A DNA stretch of 64,000 bases from CAYYFX01 sp046330135 (GCA_046330135.1 JAXLTI010000009.1:1-64000); one strand, 5' to 3'. Shown: positions 42,699 to 52,327, numbered from the stretch's first letter. Made by a program: numbers and translations. The notes: generated by a model not told the origin, from the sequence alone.

Positions 42699-43547
42699 CT
42701 ACTCCTTGGTCGCCGCGTCGTGTCCGGCCGCGTGCTCCGCGTCGCTCTCCGGGCCGGGGCCGACGCCGCCGAGGACCACGAACACTTCCTCGAGCGCGCC
42801 GAAGTCCACCGCGCTGTGCAGGAGAAGCCGGAGCGAGCCGTCACCCGGCGAAGGCTCGACCGCCGTCACCTCGCCCACGCGGACGCCGCGCGGAAAGACG
42901 CCGCCCAGCCCCGACGTGACGACGGTGTCGCCGACCGCCGCCTCCGAGCGGAGCGGCACGAACGTCACGTGCAGGCCCTTCTCGGGGGTCCAGTCGAGGA
43001 TGCCGTCGACGCGCGTGCGCAGGAGCCGCGTGGACACGCGGCATCCGCGGGAGACGACGGGGCGCACCCAGGCGGAATGAGGCTCCGCCAGCACCGTCTT
43101 CCCGACGAGCCCGTCCGGCGTGATGACGGCGAGGCCGTCGCGCACGCCGTCGCGCGAGCCGCGATCGATCTTGTAGCCCCCGCCCGGGCGCGACGCCTCG
43201 CGCGCGATCACGCGCGCGGCGAGGAGCTGGAACGTGCTGCCCTCGCGGAAGCCGAGCATGCGACGCAGGCGCTCGTCCTCGCGGCCCAGCTCGCCGAGCG
43301 ACGCCACGTCGAGGCGGGCCTGCGCCAGCTGCGCGCGCAGCGCGTCGTTCTCCGAACGGAGCCCCACGAGGCCGCGCGTCCGCGCAACGACGGTCTGCAC
43401 CGGCATGAGCGCCGCGTCGTTCAGCGAGCGGGCGAGCGAGTCCTTCCGCGCCGTCGACAGGAGCATGAGCGTGACCGAGAGCAGGACGACCAGGAGCAGG
43501 ACGAGGCCCTCGCCACGTCGCGAGAGATAGTCGGTCAACGGCGGCAA
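42699..43547 (-). CDS. mreC: Rod shape-determining protein MreC
   Basis: A protein of 282 residues with a membrane helix (about 14-32), a coiled-coil-like stretch (about 60-95) and the two beta domains of MreC (INV-like GYKIDRGSRDGVRDGLAVITPDGLVG). It bridges MreB and the periplasmic wall enzymes. The start is taken as TTG at 43547, three bases after mreB; the ribosome site is weak, so a nearby downstream TTG cannot be excluded. The Asp/Glu/His-rich tail beyond about residue 262 is not conserved. Confidence 0.92.
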   Translation of the reverse strand: MPPLTDYLSRRGEGLVLLLVVLLSVTLMLLSTARKDSLARSLNDAALMPVQTVVARTRGLVGLRSENDALRAQLAQARLDVASLGELGREDERLRRMLGFREGSTFQLLAARVIAREASRPGGGYKIDRGSRDGVRDGLAVITPDGLVGKTVLAEPHSAWVRPVVSRGCRVSTRLLRTRVDGILDWTPEKGLHVTFVPLRSEAAVGDTVVTSGLGGVFPRGVRVGEVTAVEPSPGDGSLRLLLHSAVDFGALEEVFVVLGGVGPGPESDAEHAAGHDAATKE

Positions 43548-43550
43548 AGG

Positions 43551-44591
43551 TTACCTGCGGTCCCGCTTGAGGAGGACCTTCTCGTACTTCTCGAGGTTGT
43601 CGAGCACCTTCCCCGCCCCGAGCACCACGGCGGTCAGCGGATCCTCCACGACGTTGATCGGGAGGTTCGTCTTCTCGCGGAGGTAGACGTCCAGCCCGCG
43701 CAGCAGCGCGCCGCCGCCCGTCATGACGATGCCGCGATCGACGATGTCCGCGGCCAGCTCGGGCGGCGTGTCCTCGAGCACGCGCTTCACGCCGCGTACG
43801 ATCTCCTCCACGGGCTCGCGCAGCGCCTGGCGAATCTCCGAGGCGCTGATGCGCGCGGTCTTCGGAATGCCCTCGACCAGGTCGCGGCCCTTCACCTCGA
43901 TCTCCTCGTCCACCGTGCCGTCGGCGTGCGCGGAGCCGATCGCGAGCTTGATCGCTTCCGCGGCCTGCTCGCCGATGAGCATGTTGTGCTTCTTCTTGAT
44001 CGCGATGACCACGGCCTCGTTCATCTCGTCGCCGCCGACCTTCAACGACGTCCGCGCCACCATGCCCGAGAGCGCGATCACCGCGATGTCGGTGGTGCCG
44101 CCGCCGATGTCGATCACCATGTTGCCCGCGGGCTTCTCCACGGGGAGCCCCACGCCGATCGCGGCGGCCATGGGCTCCGTGATGATGTACACCTCACGGA
44201 CCCCGGCGTTCTCCGCCGAGTCCCGCACCGCGCGCTCGTCGGACTCGTTGATCTCCGAGGGCACGGCGATGACCGCGCGCGGCCGCACGAACGCCTTCCG
44301 TCCCTGCGCGCGAGTGATGAACGCCCGCAGCATCTCCTCGGCGATGCCGACCTTCTCGATCACGCCGTCCTTCAGCGGACGGATGACCATGATGTTCTCG
44401 GGCGCGCGGCCGAGCATCGACTTGGCCTCGACGCCGACCGCGATCACCGTGTCCGAGCCGCGCTCGACAGCGACGACGCTGGGCTCGTTGAGCACGATCC
44501 CGCGTCCCTTGATGTACACGAGAGAGTTGGCGGTCCCGAGGTCGATCGCCATGTCGTTGGAGAGGAGGCTCCAGAGCCTCGAGAGCGGCAT
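43551..44591 (-). CDS. mreB: Actin-like cell-shape protein MreB
   Basis: A protein of 346 residues of the MreB/actin fold. The phosphate-1 motif AIDLGTANSLVY, phosphate-2 motif VIDIGGGTTDIAV and adenosine motif VMTGGGALLRGLD are intact, as is the membrane-binding loop region. It begins the mreB-mreC-mreD-mrdA-rodA-lgt-aroE series, all on the minus strand with overlaps or gaps of a few bases. The ATG at 44591 has GAGGAA about eight bases upstream. The 269 bases between this gene and the divergent PHP gene are less G+C-rich and probably hold its promoter, though I see no convincing pair of boxes. Confidence 0.97.
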   Translation of the reverse strand: MPLSRLWSLLSNDMAIDLGTANSLVYIKGRGIVLNEPSVVAVERGSDTVIAVGVEAKSMLGRAPENIMVIRPLKDGVIEKVGIAEEMLRAFITRAQGRKAFVRPRAVIAVPSEINESDERAVRDSAENAGVREVYIITEPMAAAIGVGLPVEKPAGNMVIDIGGGTTDIAVIALSGMVARTSLKVGGDEMNEAVVIAIKKKHNMLIGEQAAEAIKLAIGSAHADGTVDEEIEVKGRDLVEGIPKTARISASEIRQALREPVEEIVRGVKRVLEDTPPELAADIVDRGIVMTGGGALLRGLDVYLREKTNLPINVVEDPLTAVVLGAGKVLDNLEKYEKVLLKRDRR

Positions 44592-44860
44592 CGACGCGTT
44601 CCTCGTGGATCGGACGCGAGAGCCGCCCCGCCGGAAGCGTGGCTTCCGACCGGGGGCGTCATACCCCTACCGATCCGGATCGAAGCTGGTGAATTCCCCG
44701 CATTTTCTGCGAAGCGGGCGGCAGTCTATGACCTCATCGGCAAACGATCCACAGGAATGAAGCCGTCGTCACGGTCGAACCTCGCTCGGGACGCCGCGGC
44801 GCGGCGCGGCAGACCCGAATGCGGGTCCCCATCCCGGCGGATCGCGGTATTCTCGGCTCC

Positions 44861-46840
44861 GTGCGACGCATCCCGAAGAGCCTGCTGCTCCTGGTCCTCC
44901 TCGCCGCCCTCGCGAGCGGCGCCGGTTCGTCCGGCGTTCGCGTCCAGGACCCCTACGCCGGAGGGCGGGGCCGCTGGTACCGCGGCCAGCTCCACGCCCA
45001 CTCCACGGTGCACAAGTACTGGTGCCACCCGGACAGTCTGAAGGACAAGGTGCAGCGCTACCGGGACGCCGGCTTCGACTTCGTCTGCATCTCCGATCAC
45101 AACTTCATCGGACCCTCGCCTTCGACCCCCTACGCCGTCCTCCCCACGCGTGATCCGCACGTCCCGGGGATCTGCTTCATCTCGGGAGCCGAGATCGGCT
45201 TCTATCTCCAGCCGATCGACGAGGGCACGCATACCTTGGGGCTGCCCCGGGTTCCGCACGTCGGCGGCGTGGGCATGGACTGGAGCGTCTCCCGCGGGGA
45301 CTCCCTGTTCCGTCTGGCTGCGACAGACTCCAGCACACTGCAAGCGGCCGTCGACTCCATCCACACGATGGCCTACGCGCCCGGGAAGGCGGCCCTGGCG
45401 ATCGTCAATCACCCCGAGATGGTGAGCTCCCTCGGCGACGGGCGGCTCTTCCCGTCGGACCTGCGCGACCTCCGCGGGGCGGTGGGCGTGGAGGTGTTCA
45501 ACACGATGTGGTCCCGCGCCCGCCCCGGCGGCCGGAGCTGGCAGCACCTCGGCGCCTCCGCCTGGGACTTCGTGCTGCTCCACGCCGACGGTCCGCAGTG
45601 GGGCTTCGCCGTCGACGACGCGCACGCCTACATCCCGGGCCAGGACTTCCTCGGCGGGTGGGTGGCGGTGCAGGCCGAGTCGCTCGGCACCGTGCCGCTG
45701 CTGGACGCGATCCGCGCGGGGCGTTTCGTCGCCTGCGTCGACTCGTGCGCGGGGGCGGCCTGCGACACCTCGAGCGCCGTCTTCACCGCGCTCGGCGCGC
45801 ACGGCCGGACGATCTTCGCGGCGAGCGATCGGGCGACGGAATTCACCTGGTGGACCGACGCGGGCCAGTTGGTGCGCCGCGTGGCCGGGGTCCGGCGGGA
45901 CGAGTACCGCGTGGACGGGTGGGAGCGGTACGTGCGCTTGCGCATCCGGAACACGGCCGGCGCCGCGTACTCGCAGCCGTTCTTCGTGGAGAGCCCCGAG
46001 CGCGACCGGGATCGCTGGCGGCTGCGTCCCGAGGGCGCGACCCGCCTCCTCCTGCACTTCGACGAGGGAGCCGGTCCCGTGGCGCACGACGCGTCCGGTC
46101 AGGGCCACGATCTCCTCCTCACGGCCGCCCCGCCGCCGCCCGCCTCCGAGTGGCAGACGCTCGCCGACACCACCTCCTACCGCGACGCGCCGTACGGCGG
46201 GTGGCTGCCGAACGGTGTCGGCACCACTCCGGACGAGACGGACCTCGATCGGGACCGTGAAGGCTACGCGATCTCGTGTCATGGCCGCTCGCTCCACGGC
46301 GAGATCCTCGTGACGCCGGCGTCCTCCCTGCTCGTGCGGGACGCGACGACCCTCGAGTGGATCGGGCGGACGACGGCGCGCACGGAGCTCGAGCAGCCCC
46401 TGATCGTGAACGAGGGACGCGACGAGTCCGGCCGGGCGACCGGCTGGCGGCTCGTGGCCGCGGAGACGGGCGCGCGGGATCCCTGGCGCTTCCGCTTCGC
46501 CTCGCGGGGCGACGAGCGCGAGGCGCACGAGGTGGCCTTCGGAGCGGACCTCGACGCGGACGTGCACCTCTTCGCCCTGGTCCTCGAGGACCGCCCGGCC
46601 GGCGCGCGGGTCACGGTCTACGCGGACGGCCGGAAGTGCGCGGGCGAGACGTTCCCGGGCGCGCGCACCGCCTGGCGCGCGGACGACGCCCCGGACGCGC
46701 CTCCGCTCGCGGTCTTCGAGGATCCTTCCGGGACGCCTACCCCGGTCTTCGCCTACCTCCGCGAGCTTCGCCTCACTCGAGGCTCGCGCTCCGAAGCGGC
46801 CATCCGGTCCGACGCACGCCGACTCGGCTACCTGCCCTGA
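44861..46840 (+). CDS. Exported PHP-domain metal-dependent phosphoesterase-like protein
   Basis: A protein of 659 residues. The signal peptide (about 1-22) leads into a PHP domain with metal-ligand motifs RGQLHAHST (His45, His47) and CISDHN (Asp79, His80), and a later DDAHAY. The region after about 400 holds a LamG/concanavalin-like sandwich (LLLHFDEGAGPVAHDASGQGHDLL). PHP enzymes hydrolyse phosphoesters; exported forms with LamG-like parts are uncharacterised and may act on polymers. GTG at 44861 is chosen over ATG at 44819 because it puts the Arg-Arg-Ile-Pro-Lys start right before the hydrophobic core; a TATTCT just upstream (44848-44853) could even be a -10 for a leaderless RNA. It is divergent from mreB and followed by repeat copy B. 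Confidence 0.75.
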   Translation: MRRIPKSLLLLVLLAALASGAGSSGVRVQDPYAGGRGRWYRGQLHAHSTVHKYWCHPDSLKDKVQRYRDAGFDFVCISDHNFIGPSPSTPYAVLPTRDPHVPGICFISGAEIGFYLQPIDEGTHTLGLPRVPHVGGVGMDWSVSRGDSLFRLAATDSSTLQAAVDSIHTMAYAPGKAALAIVNHPEMVSSLGDGRLFPSDLRDLRGAVGVEVFNTMWSRARPGGRSWQHLGASAWDFVLLHADGPQWGFAVDDAHAYIPGQDFLGGWVAVQAESLGTVPLLDAIRAGRFVACVDSCAGAACDTSSAVFTALGAHGRTIFAASDRATEFTWWTDAGQLVRRVAGVRRDEYRVDGWERYVRLRIRNTAGAAYSQPFFVESPERDRDRWRLRPEGATRLLLHFDEGAGPVAHDASGQGHDLLLTAAPPPPASEWQTLADTTSYRDAPYGGWLPNGVGTTPDETDLDRDREGYAISCHGRSLHGEILVTPASSLLVRDATTLEWIGRTTARTELEQPLIVNEGRDESGRATGWRLVAAETGARDPWRFRFASRGDEREAHEVAFGADLDADVHLFALVLEDRPAGARVTVYADGRKCAGETFPGARTAWRADDAPDAPPLAVFEDPSGTPTPVFAYLRELRLTRGSRSEAAIRSDARRLGYLP

Positions 46841-46845
46841 TCCAC

Positions 46846-47255
46846 GCCGTCTCGCCTCGGGGCCGGCCTCTTCGCCTCGGACGGGTCAGACGTCCTGGCC
46901 GCAGCGCCCTCCCGCTCGGCGGCTCCGCCATCCTGGCTCCGCCGCCGTAGCTTCGCCGCGTCGAAGAGGCCGGCCCCGAGGCGAGACTGACACCGGGTCG
47001 TGGCGGTCAAGACGGGCCGGCGCCGCGTCGCTCCCACGCGCGTCGCAAGTCGTGCGAGCCCACGCCGTGTCGGCGCAGACCGCGCGAGGCGAGGCATGCG
47101 TCGGCGGCTCGGTGGCGTGCTTTCGCAGCGGCTTCGCGGAGTCGCCGGAGCCGGGACGGCGGAGGCGACCGTCCGATGCGGAAGCACGCCAGCGAGCCGA
47201 CGACGTGCTCATCACGTGCGTCACCGCCGCCGAACTGCGAGACGCGCGAGGCGGG
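46846..47255. repeat. Dispersed intergenic element, copy B
   Basis: A gene-free stretch between convergent genes, matching copy A (26173-26604) at both ends: identical for 42 bases at 46848-46889, and 48 of 50 bases at 47077-47126. The 26-bp inverted repeat is perfect here too (46849-46874 and 46962-46987) with 87 bases between arms; the inter-arm sequences differ in many places while the arms do not. GCCGACGACG-N6-TCACGTGCG lies at 47196-47220. The 12-bp outer inverted repeat of copy A is not present. It begins a few bases after the stop of the PHP gene and ends at the TAG of purF. Small ORFs inside it look spurious. Confidence 0.85.
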
Positions 47256-48656
47256 CTAGGTCACACGGACTTCGAGGTCGCCCTTCGAGGGCGTGCGGCG
47301 CCACTTCACGGGGTACTGGCCGGTGAAGCAGGCGGCGCAGGCGCCGGAGCCGTCGCCGCCGCGCACCACGCGGAGCATCTGCTCGACGGAGAGATACCCC
47401 AGCGTGTCCACGCCGATGAACTGGCGGATCTCCTCCACGGTGCGGCCGTACGCCACCAGCTCCTTGTGCGTGGGCATGTCGATGCCGTAGTAGCACGGGT
47501 GCGTGACGGGCGGTGAGCTGACGCGAAAGTGGATCTCGCTCGCGCCCGCGTCCCGGATCATCCGCATGAGGCTCCGGCTGGTGGTGCCGCGGACGATCGA
47601 GTCGTCCACGACGACGACGCGCTTGCCGGCCAGCGCCCCCCGCACGACGTTGTACTTCAGCCGGACCCCGAGATCGCGCAGCGACTGGCTCGGGCTGATG
47701 AACGTGCGCCCTACGTAGTGGTTGCGGATCAGGCCATGATCCAGGGGGATCCCGGACTCGCGCGAGAAGCCGAGCGCCGCCGCGTTCGACGAATCCGGCA
47801 CCGACATCACGAGGTCCGCGTCCGCGGGGTGCTCGCGCGCCAGCGCCCGGCCGAGCGCCACCCGGATCTCGCTCACGCCGCGCCCGAACGTGGCGGAGTC
47901 CGGCCGCGCGAAGTAGACGTGCTCGAACACGCACTCGGTGCGGGGCGCATCCACGCCGAAGCGATGCGACGTGAGGCCGTTCGCGTCGATCACCACGATC
48001 TCGCCGGGGTCCACTTCGCGCACGTACTCCGCGCCGAGGATGTCCAGGGCGCAGCTCTCCGACGCGAGGATCCAGGCGCCTTCCAGGCGTCCGAGGCACA
48101 GAGGGCGGAATCCGTTCGGATCGCGGACGCCGAGGAGCGAGTCGGACGTGAGGGCCACGAGGGAGTACGCGCCGCGCACCCGCGACAGCGCCTGGCGGAG
48201 CCGGCCCACGAGATCCTCGGGGCGAGCCCTGGCGAGGAGATGGACGATGACCTCGCTGTCCACCGTCGTCTGGAAGATGGAGCCCAGGTGCTCGCACTCC
48301 TCGCGCAGCTCCTTCGCGTTCACGAGGTTGCCGTTGTGCGCGATGGCGACCACGCCGCCGCGGTACGACGCGATCAGGGGCTGGAGGTTCGCGGTCTCGT
48401 CCGATCCGGTCGTGGAATAGCGGTTGTGCCCGATGGCGCTCGTCCCGGGCAGGGACGCGAGCACGTCCTTCGAGAACACCTCGGCGATGAGGCCGCGGCC
48501 CCGATGCACGTGCAGGCGCTGGCTGTCCGACGTGCAGATCCCCGCGCCCTCCTGGCCGCGATGCTGCAACGCGTAGAGCCCGAGGTACGTGAGCCACGCC
48601 GCCTCGGGGGCGCCGAAGATGCCGACCACGCCGCACTTCTCGCGAAGCTCGCTCAT
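47256..48656 (-). CDS. purF: Amidophosphoribosyltransferase
   Basis: A protein of 466 residues that commits PRPP to purine synthesis. A seven-residue propeptide (MSELREK) precedes Cys8, the glutaminase nucleophile, as in propeptide-type PurF enzymes. The amidotransferase half shows GHNRYSTTG and AHNGNLVNA; the synthase half has the PRPP loop VVVVDDSIVRGTT and the flexible loop FISPSQSLRD. A few C-terminal Cys could hold an iron-sulfur centre as in the Bacillus-type enzyme, but I cannot assign the ligand set. It is the last gene of the minus-strand purine run and borders repeat copy B. Confidence 0.95.
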   Translation of the reverse strand: MSELREKCGVVGIFGAPEAAWLTYLGLYALQHRGQEGAGICTSDSQRLHVHRGRGLIAEVFSKDVLASLPGTSAIGHNRYSTTGSDETANLQPLIASYRGGVVAIAHNGNLVNAKELREECEHLGSIFQTTVDSEVIVHLLARARPEDLVGRLRQALSRVRGAYSLVALTSDSLLGVRDPNGFRPLCLGRLEGAWILASESCALDILGAEYVREVDPGEIVVIDANGLTSHRFGVDAPRTECVFEHVYFARPDSATFGRGVSEIRVALGRALAREHPADADLVMSVPDSSNAAALGFSRESGIPLDHGLIRNHYVGRTFISPSQSLRDLGVRLKYNVVRGALAGKRVVVVDDSIVRGTTSRSLMRMIRDAGASEIHFRVSSPPVTHPCYYGIDMPTHKELVAYGRTVEEIRQFIGVDTLGYLSVEQMLRVVRGGDGSGACAACFTGQYPVKWRRTPSKGDLEVRVT

Positions 48657-48666
48657 GACGGAGCCC

Positions 48667-49167
48667 TCATGCCGCGGTCACCGTGGCGCTGGCCTCCTGC
48701 GCGTGCGGATTCGCGAGGAGCCCCGCCCCGGCATCCCCCCCGCCCGTGACGTCCCGCGCGAGCGCCTCCGCCTCTTCCTTGCGCGCCGCCACGTCGAGAG
48801 TCCAGAGCACGCCGCGACGCACGCCGGTGACGGACCGAACCCCGCGACGCTCGCGCAGCGCGCGCAGCACCGACGCGCCCCTCGCGTCGACGCGATCGTG
48901 CACCTCGACGACCACGCGCGCGCGGCCCGGTGCGATCGGGACGGCCGGCGCCGCCTCCCGGAAGGTCCAGCGATGGACGTTCGGATTCGCGACGAGCGTG
49001 GTGTCCTCGAGGACGCGCCGCACGACGGCGCCGTCCTCCCCCTCCACCGTGAACGTCCAGAGCTCCGCGCGATCGAGCCGCTCGAGCGAGGGACACGACG
49101 CGCGCAGCGCGCTCTCCGCCGCGTCACGCACGAGGTCCGCGATCTTCCGCCGGACGAGCACGTCCAT
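48667..49167 (-). CDS. purS: Double-length PurS: two fused PurS-like halves
   Basis: A protein of 166 residues, about twice the usual PurS length. The second half (about 85-160) matches PurS well: DARGASVLRALRERRGVRSV near its start and LLANPHAQE near its end. The first half repeats the pattern, more weakly, ending VANPNVHRW. PurS forms dimers that link PurL and PurQ in the four-protein FGAM synthetase; here the dimer may be built into one chain. The position between purQ and purF supports the call. The ATG at 49167 lies two bases after the purQ stop. Confidence 0.8.
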   Translation of the reverse strand: MDVLVRRKIADLVRDAAESALRASCPSLERLDRAELWTFTVEGEDGAVVRRVLEDTTLVANPNVHRWTFREAAPAVPIAPGRARVVVEVHDRVDARGASVLRALRERRGVRSVTGVRRGVLWTLDVAARKEEAEALARDVTGGGDAGAGLLANPHAQEASATVTAA

Positions 49168-49169
49168 CG

Positions 49170-49952
49170 TCAAGCGACGGCCCTCCTCAGCAGCTCGCCG
49201 AAGCGCTCGAAGAAGACGCGGCCCGGGCCCGGGGCCTCGCGGAAGCCGCTGCCGCCGCGTTGCTTCGCCTGCGCCCATTTCCCGAGGACGTCGGGCGGGA
49301 CCTGCCAGGCCCAACAGGCGCGCTCCGGGTGCGGCATGATCGCCACGACGTTGCCGGCGCCGTTCCGCATCGCGGCCGCGTTCTCCCACGCGCCGTTCGG
49401 ATTCACGGGCCAGCCCGGAACCACCCGCCCCGACGCGTCGCAGTACCGCGCCGCCACGAGCCCCCGCCGCAGCACCTCGCTCTTGACGGCTTCGTCCCGC
49501 GAGACGAAGCGCCCTTCCGCGTGCGCGAAAGGCAGCGGCACGGGCTCGTCGAACAGATCGCCCGCGACCCAGCGCCAATCGCAGTAGTAGCCCACGCGCT
49601 TCCCGGAGTCGTTCAGCGCGAGCGCCATCTCCACGCGGCCCGGCCGGATCCCCGGGACGAGCCCGGCCTCGAGGAGGATCTGCGCGCCGTTGCAGATGCC
49701 CGCGATGGGCGCGCCCGCCTCGGACGCGCGCACGAGCACCTCCATGACGGGATGCCGCGCGGCCACTGCCCCCGCGCGGATGCGGTCCTCGTACGAGAAG
49801 CCGCCCGGCAGGACGTAGCCGTCGAAGCCGGCAAAGCGAGCGGGCCCCTCGTTCGCGCGGACGATCTCCGCCGAGATTCCGGTGCTGGCGAGCGCGCGCA
49901 CGGTCTCGCTCTCGCAGTTCATCCCGGGGAACAGAAGCACCGCAACGCGCAT
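49170..49952 (-). CDS. purQ: Phosphoribosylformylglycinamidine synthase, glutaminase subunit
   Basis: A class I glutamine amidotransferase of 260 residues. Catalytic Cys87 is in GICNGAQ, and His208/Glu210 are in MPHPE. It frees ammonia from glutamine for the PurL subunit. It opens VAVLLFPGMNCE, as PurQ does. The ATG at 49952 is eight bases after the purL stop. The presence of separate purS, purQ and small purL means the bacterial-archaeal three-subunit enzyme is used, not the single large PurL of E. coli. Confidence 0.96.
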   Translation of the reverse strand: MRVAVLLFPGMNCESETVRALASTGISAEIVRANEGPARFAGFDGYVLPGGFSYEDRIRAGAVAARHPVMEVLVRASEAGAPIAGICNGAQILLEAGLVPGIRPGRVEMALALNDSGKRVGYYCDWRWVAGDLFDEPVPLPFAHAEGRFVSRDEAVKSEVLRRGLVAARYCDASGRVVPGWPVNPNGAWENAAAMRNGAGNVVAIMPHPERACWAWQVPPDVLGKWAQAKQRGGSGFREAPGPGRVFFERFGELLRRAVA

Positions 49953-49960
49953 CGTCTCTC

Positions 49961-52327
49961 CTACTCCAGGAATCGCGCGAACGAGCGTCGCCAGGCGGCT
50001 TCCAGCTCGGCGGCGGCCCACACCATCTCCCGTTCGCCGCCGCGCAGGCGAAGCTCGCGGATCGGCGTCACGAGGCCCAGCTCCACGTGCGGCACACCGG
50101 CCAGCGCGGGCTCCGAAGCGCCGGCATCCATCTCCAGAAGATACGCACCGGTCTCGGAGAAGAGGCGCTCGAAGTCGCTCGCGCCTTCGAGCTTGCGGAG
50201 ATCGATCGAAAGACCCAGCTCCACCTGGCCCCAGGCGCCGAGCATCATCTCGGCCAGGGCGACGAAGAGCCCGCCGGACGACACGTCGGTTGCGGAGTGC
50301 ACCTTTCCCGCCTCCGTGAGCGAGAGGACCGCCTTCGCGCACGCGCGCTCGACGCTCGCGTCCACGCTCGGGACTTCGCCCGCCTCGCGCTGCCCGAGAA
50401 TCCACGCGGCCTCCGAGCCGCCGAGCTCCGCGCGCCGCTCCCCCACGAGGACCACGCGGTGGCCGGCCGCGCGCAGCCGGAGCCCCACGGCCGTCGAGGC
50501 GTCCGGGAGCACGCCGAGGCAACAGACGATGGGCGAAGGCGGCACCGCGCTTCCCGTGGACGACTCGTTGTAGAGGCTCACGTTGCCGCTCACGAAGGGC
50601 AGCGGCGTTCCGTCCGGGGACTCCGGCGTGCCGAGGGAGCGCGCCACGTCCGCCATGCCGCGCACCGCGTCCACGAAGTCGCGGTAGACCTCCGGCTTCT
50701 CGGGGTTGCCGAAGTTGAGACAATCCGTGAGAGCGCGCGGGCGGGCGCCCGTGGCGACCACGTTGCGCACCGCCTCCGCCACGGCGGCGGCGCCGGCCCG
50801 GTAGGGATCCAGCTCCCCGTAGCGCGGGTTTCCGTCCACCGACGCCGCCACGCCGATCGGCGCGCCCGGCACGGGCAGCGACACGCCGGCGCCGGCCTCG
50901 CCGGGCCGGAAGTACGTGGCGCCCTGCACTTCCTGATCGTAGTGCGAGAAGAGATCCCGCTTCGACGCGATGTTCGGCGACGCGAGGACGCGCAGCGCCA
51001 GCTCCCGCAGATCCCCCGCGAACGTGACGCGTCCGGCCTTCCGCGCGCGCGGCGGCGCCGCCATGCGCGGCGCGGTGACTCCCGCGGTGATGTCCGCGGT
51101 GCGCGCCTCGGCCACGACCTCTCCGCGGTAGAAGACGCGCATCACGTCCTCGTCCGCGAGGAACGTCCCGATGACGGACGCCGCCGCGCCGCGGCTCACC
51201 TTGCCCAGCTCGTGGTCGACGTTGTAGATGCGCAGAACGTCCTTCGTGAAGGAGCGCGGCACCGCCCATCCGTAGCGCTCCTGCGTCTCCGCGCACGCGA
51301 TCACCTCGGGCCCGATGCCCGGCTCCTGGAGATGCACGCGGTCCAGGTCCAGCTCCACGCCGCAGCCGCCGGCGTGCGCGATCTCGGAGGCGAGGCACGC
51401 GATCCCGCCCGCGCCGAGGTCCTTGAAGCCCACCCGGATGCCGCGCTCCCACGCGAGGTCCAGCGCGGCCAGCGTGGCGTTGCGCAGCACGCGCTTCAGG
51501 AAGGGATCCGGCACCTGGACGGCGGAGCGGTTGTCCTCCTCCTCCTCCAGGATGCGCGACGCCATGGCGGCGCCGCCGAAGCCCGACGAGTCCGTGCCCT
51601 TGCCGACGAGCACGAGGTCGTAGGGCTCCTGCTTCGCCTCGGGCGGCACGGCGCTGTGCACGAGCCGATCCGCGGGCATCACGCCGAGCGCGATGACGTT
51701 CACGAGGCAGTTGTCGTCGTAGCCGGGGTGGAAGACCGTCTCGCCGCCGAGGTTCGGGACGCCGAGCGGGTTGCCGTAGCCCGCGATCCCGTCCACCACG
51801 CCGGTCATGATCTCGCGGCAGCGCTCCGCGTTCGGCCCCTCGAGATCGCCGAAGCGCAGCGAGTCCATCACGCCGAAGACGTCCGCGCCCATGCAGTAGA
51901 CGTCGCGGACGATGCCGCCGATGCCGGTGGCCGCGCCCTCGTACGGCACCACCTGGCTCGGGTGGTTGTGGCTCTCGTGGCCGATCACCGCCGCCCAGCG
52001 CCGTCCCGCGTGCTCGCCGATGTCCACGACGCCGGCATCCTCCACCGGCCCGAGGATCACGAACGGGCTGTCCGTGGGCAGGTAGCGCTTCAGCACGGGC
52101 CGGCTGGACTTGTAGGAACAGTGCTCGGACCACATCGTGTTGAAGAGGTGCGCCTCGAGGAGCGTGGGGTCCCGTCCGAGGAGCCGCGCGAGGGAGCGCG
52201 CCTCGTCCAGCGTGAAGTGGAGCCCGTTCTCCGCGCAGCAACGCCGCACGACGTCGTCCGCGCCGGTGCCCAGGGGCAGCCGCCGCACGTTGCCGGCCAG
52301 CGTGGCGGAGGTGCCGTCAGCCTGCAT
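49961..52327 (-). CDS. purL: Phosphoribosylformylglycinamidine synthase, synthetase subunit
   Basis: A protein of 788 residues, the small (smPurL) form. Motifs include SEHCSYKSSRPVLKRY, the metal/ATP block AAVIGHESHNHPSQVVPYEGAATGIGGIVRD, GFGGAAMASRI, GFKDLGAGGIACL, and the second-half DCLNFGNPEKPE. The ATG at 52327 overlaps the end of purB by 11 bases. It works with PurQ and the double PurS encoded immediately downstream. Confidence 0.96.
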   Translation of the reverse strand: MQADGTSATLAGNVRRLPLGTGADDVVRRCCAENGLHFTLDEARSLARLLGRDPTLLEAHLFNTMWSEHCSYKSSRPVLKRYLPTDSPFVILGPVEDAGVVDIGEHAGRRWAAVIGHESHNHPSQVVPYEGAATGIGGIVRDVYCMGADVFGVMDSLRFGDLEGPNAERCREIMTGVVDGIAGYGNPLGVPNLGGETVFHPGYDDNCLVNVIALGVMPADRLVHSAVPPEAKQEPYDLVLVGKGTDSSGFGGAAMASRILEEEEDNRSAVQVPDPFLKRVLRNATLAALDLAWERGIRVGFKDLGAGGIACLASEIAHAGGCGVELDLDRVHLQEPGIGPEVIACAETQERYGWAVPRSFTKDVLRIYNVDHELGKVSRGAAASVIGTFLADEDVMRVFYRGEVVAEARTADITAGVTAPRMAAPPRARKAGRVTFAGDLRELALRVLASPNIASKRDLFSHYDQEVQGATYFRPGEAGAGVSLPVPGAPIGVAASVDGNPRYGELDPYRAGAAAVAEAVRNVVATGARPRALTDCLNFGNPEKPEVYRDFVDAVRGMADVARSLGTPESPDGTPLPFVSGNVSLYNESSTGSAVPPSPIVCCLGVLPDASTAVGLRLRAAGHRVVLVGERRAELGGSEAAWILGQREAGEVPSVDASVERACAKAVLSLTEAGKVHSATDVSSGGLFVALAEMMLGAWGQVELGLSIDLRKLEGASDFERLFSETGAYLLEMDAGASEPALAGVPHVELGLVTPIRELRLRGGEREMVWAAAELEAAWRRSFARFLE

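Noticed and set aside
44640..44740. Possible mreB promoter in the A/T-richer patch upstream
   Set aside because: TAGACT- and TATGAC-like -10 boxes exist, but no acceptable -35 at the right distance, so no feature was called.
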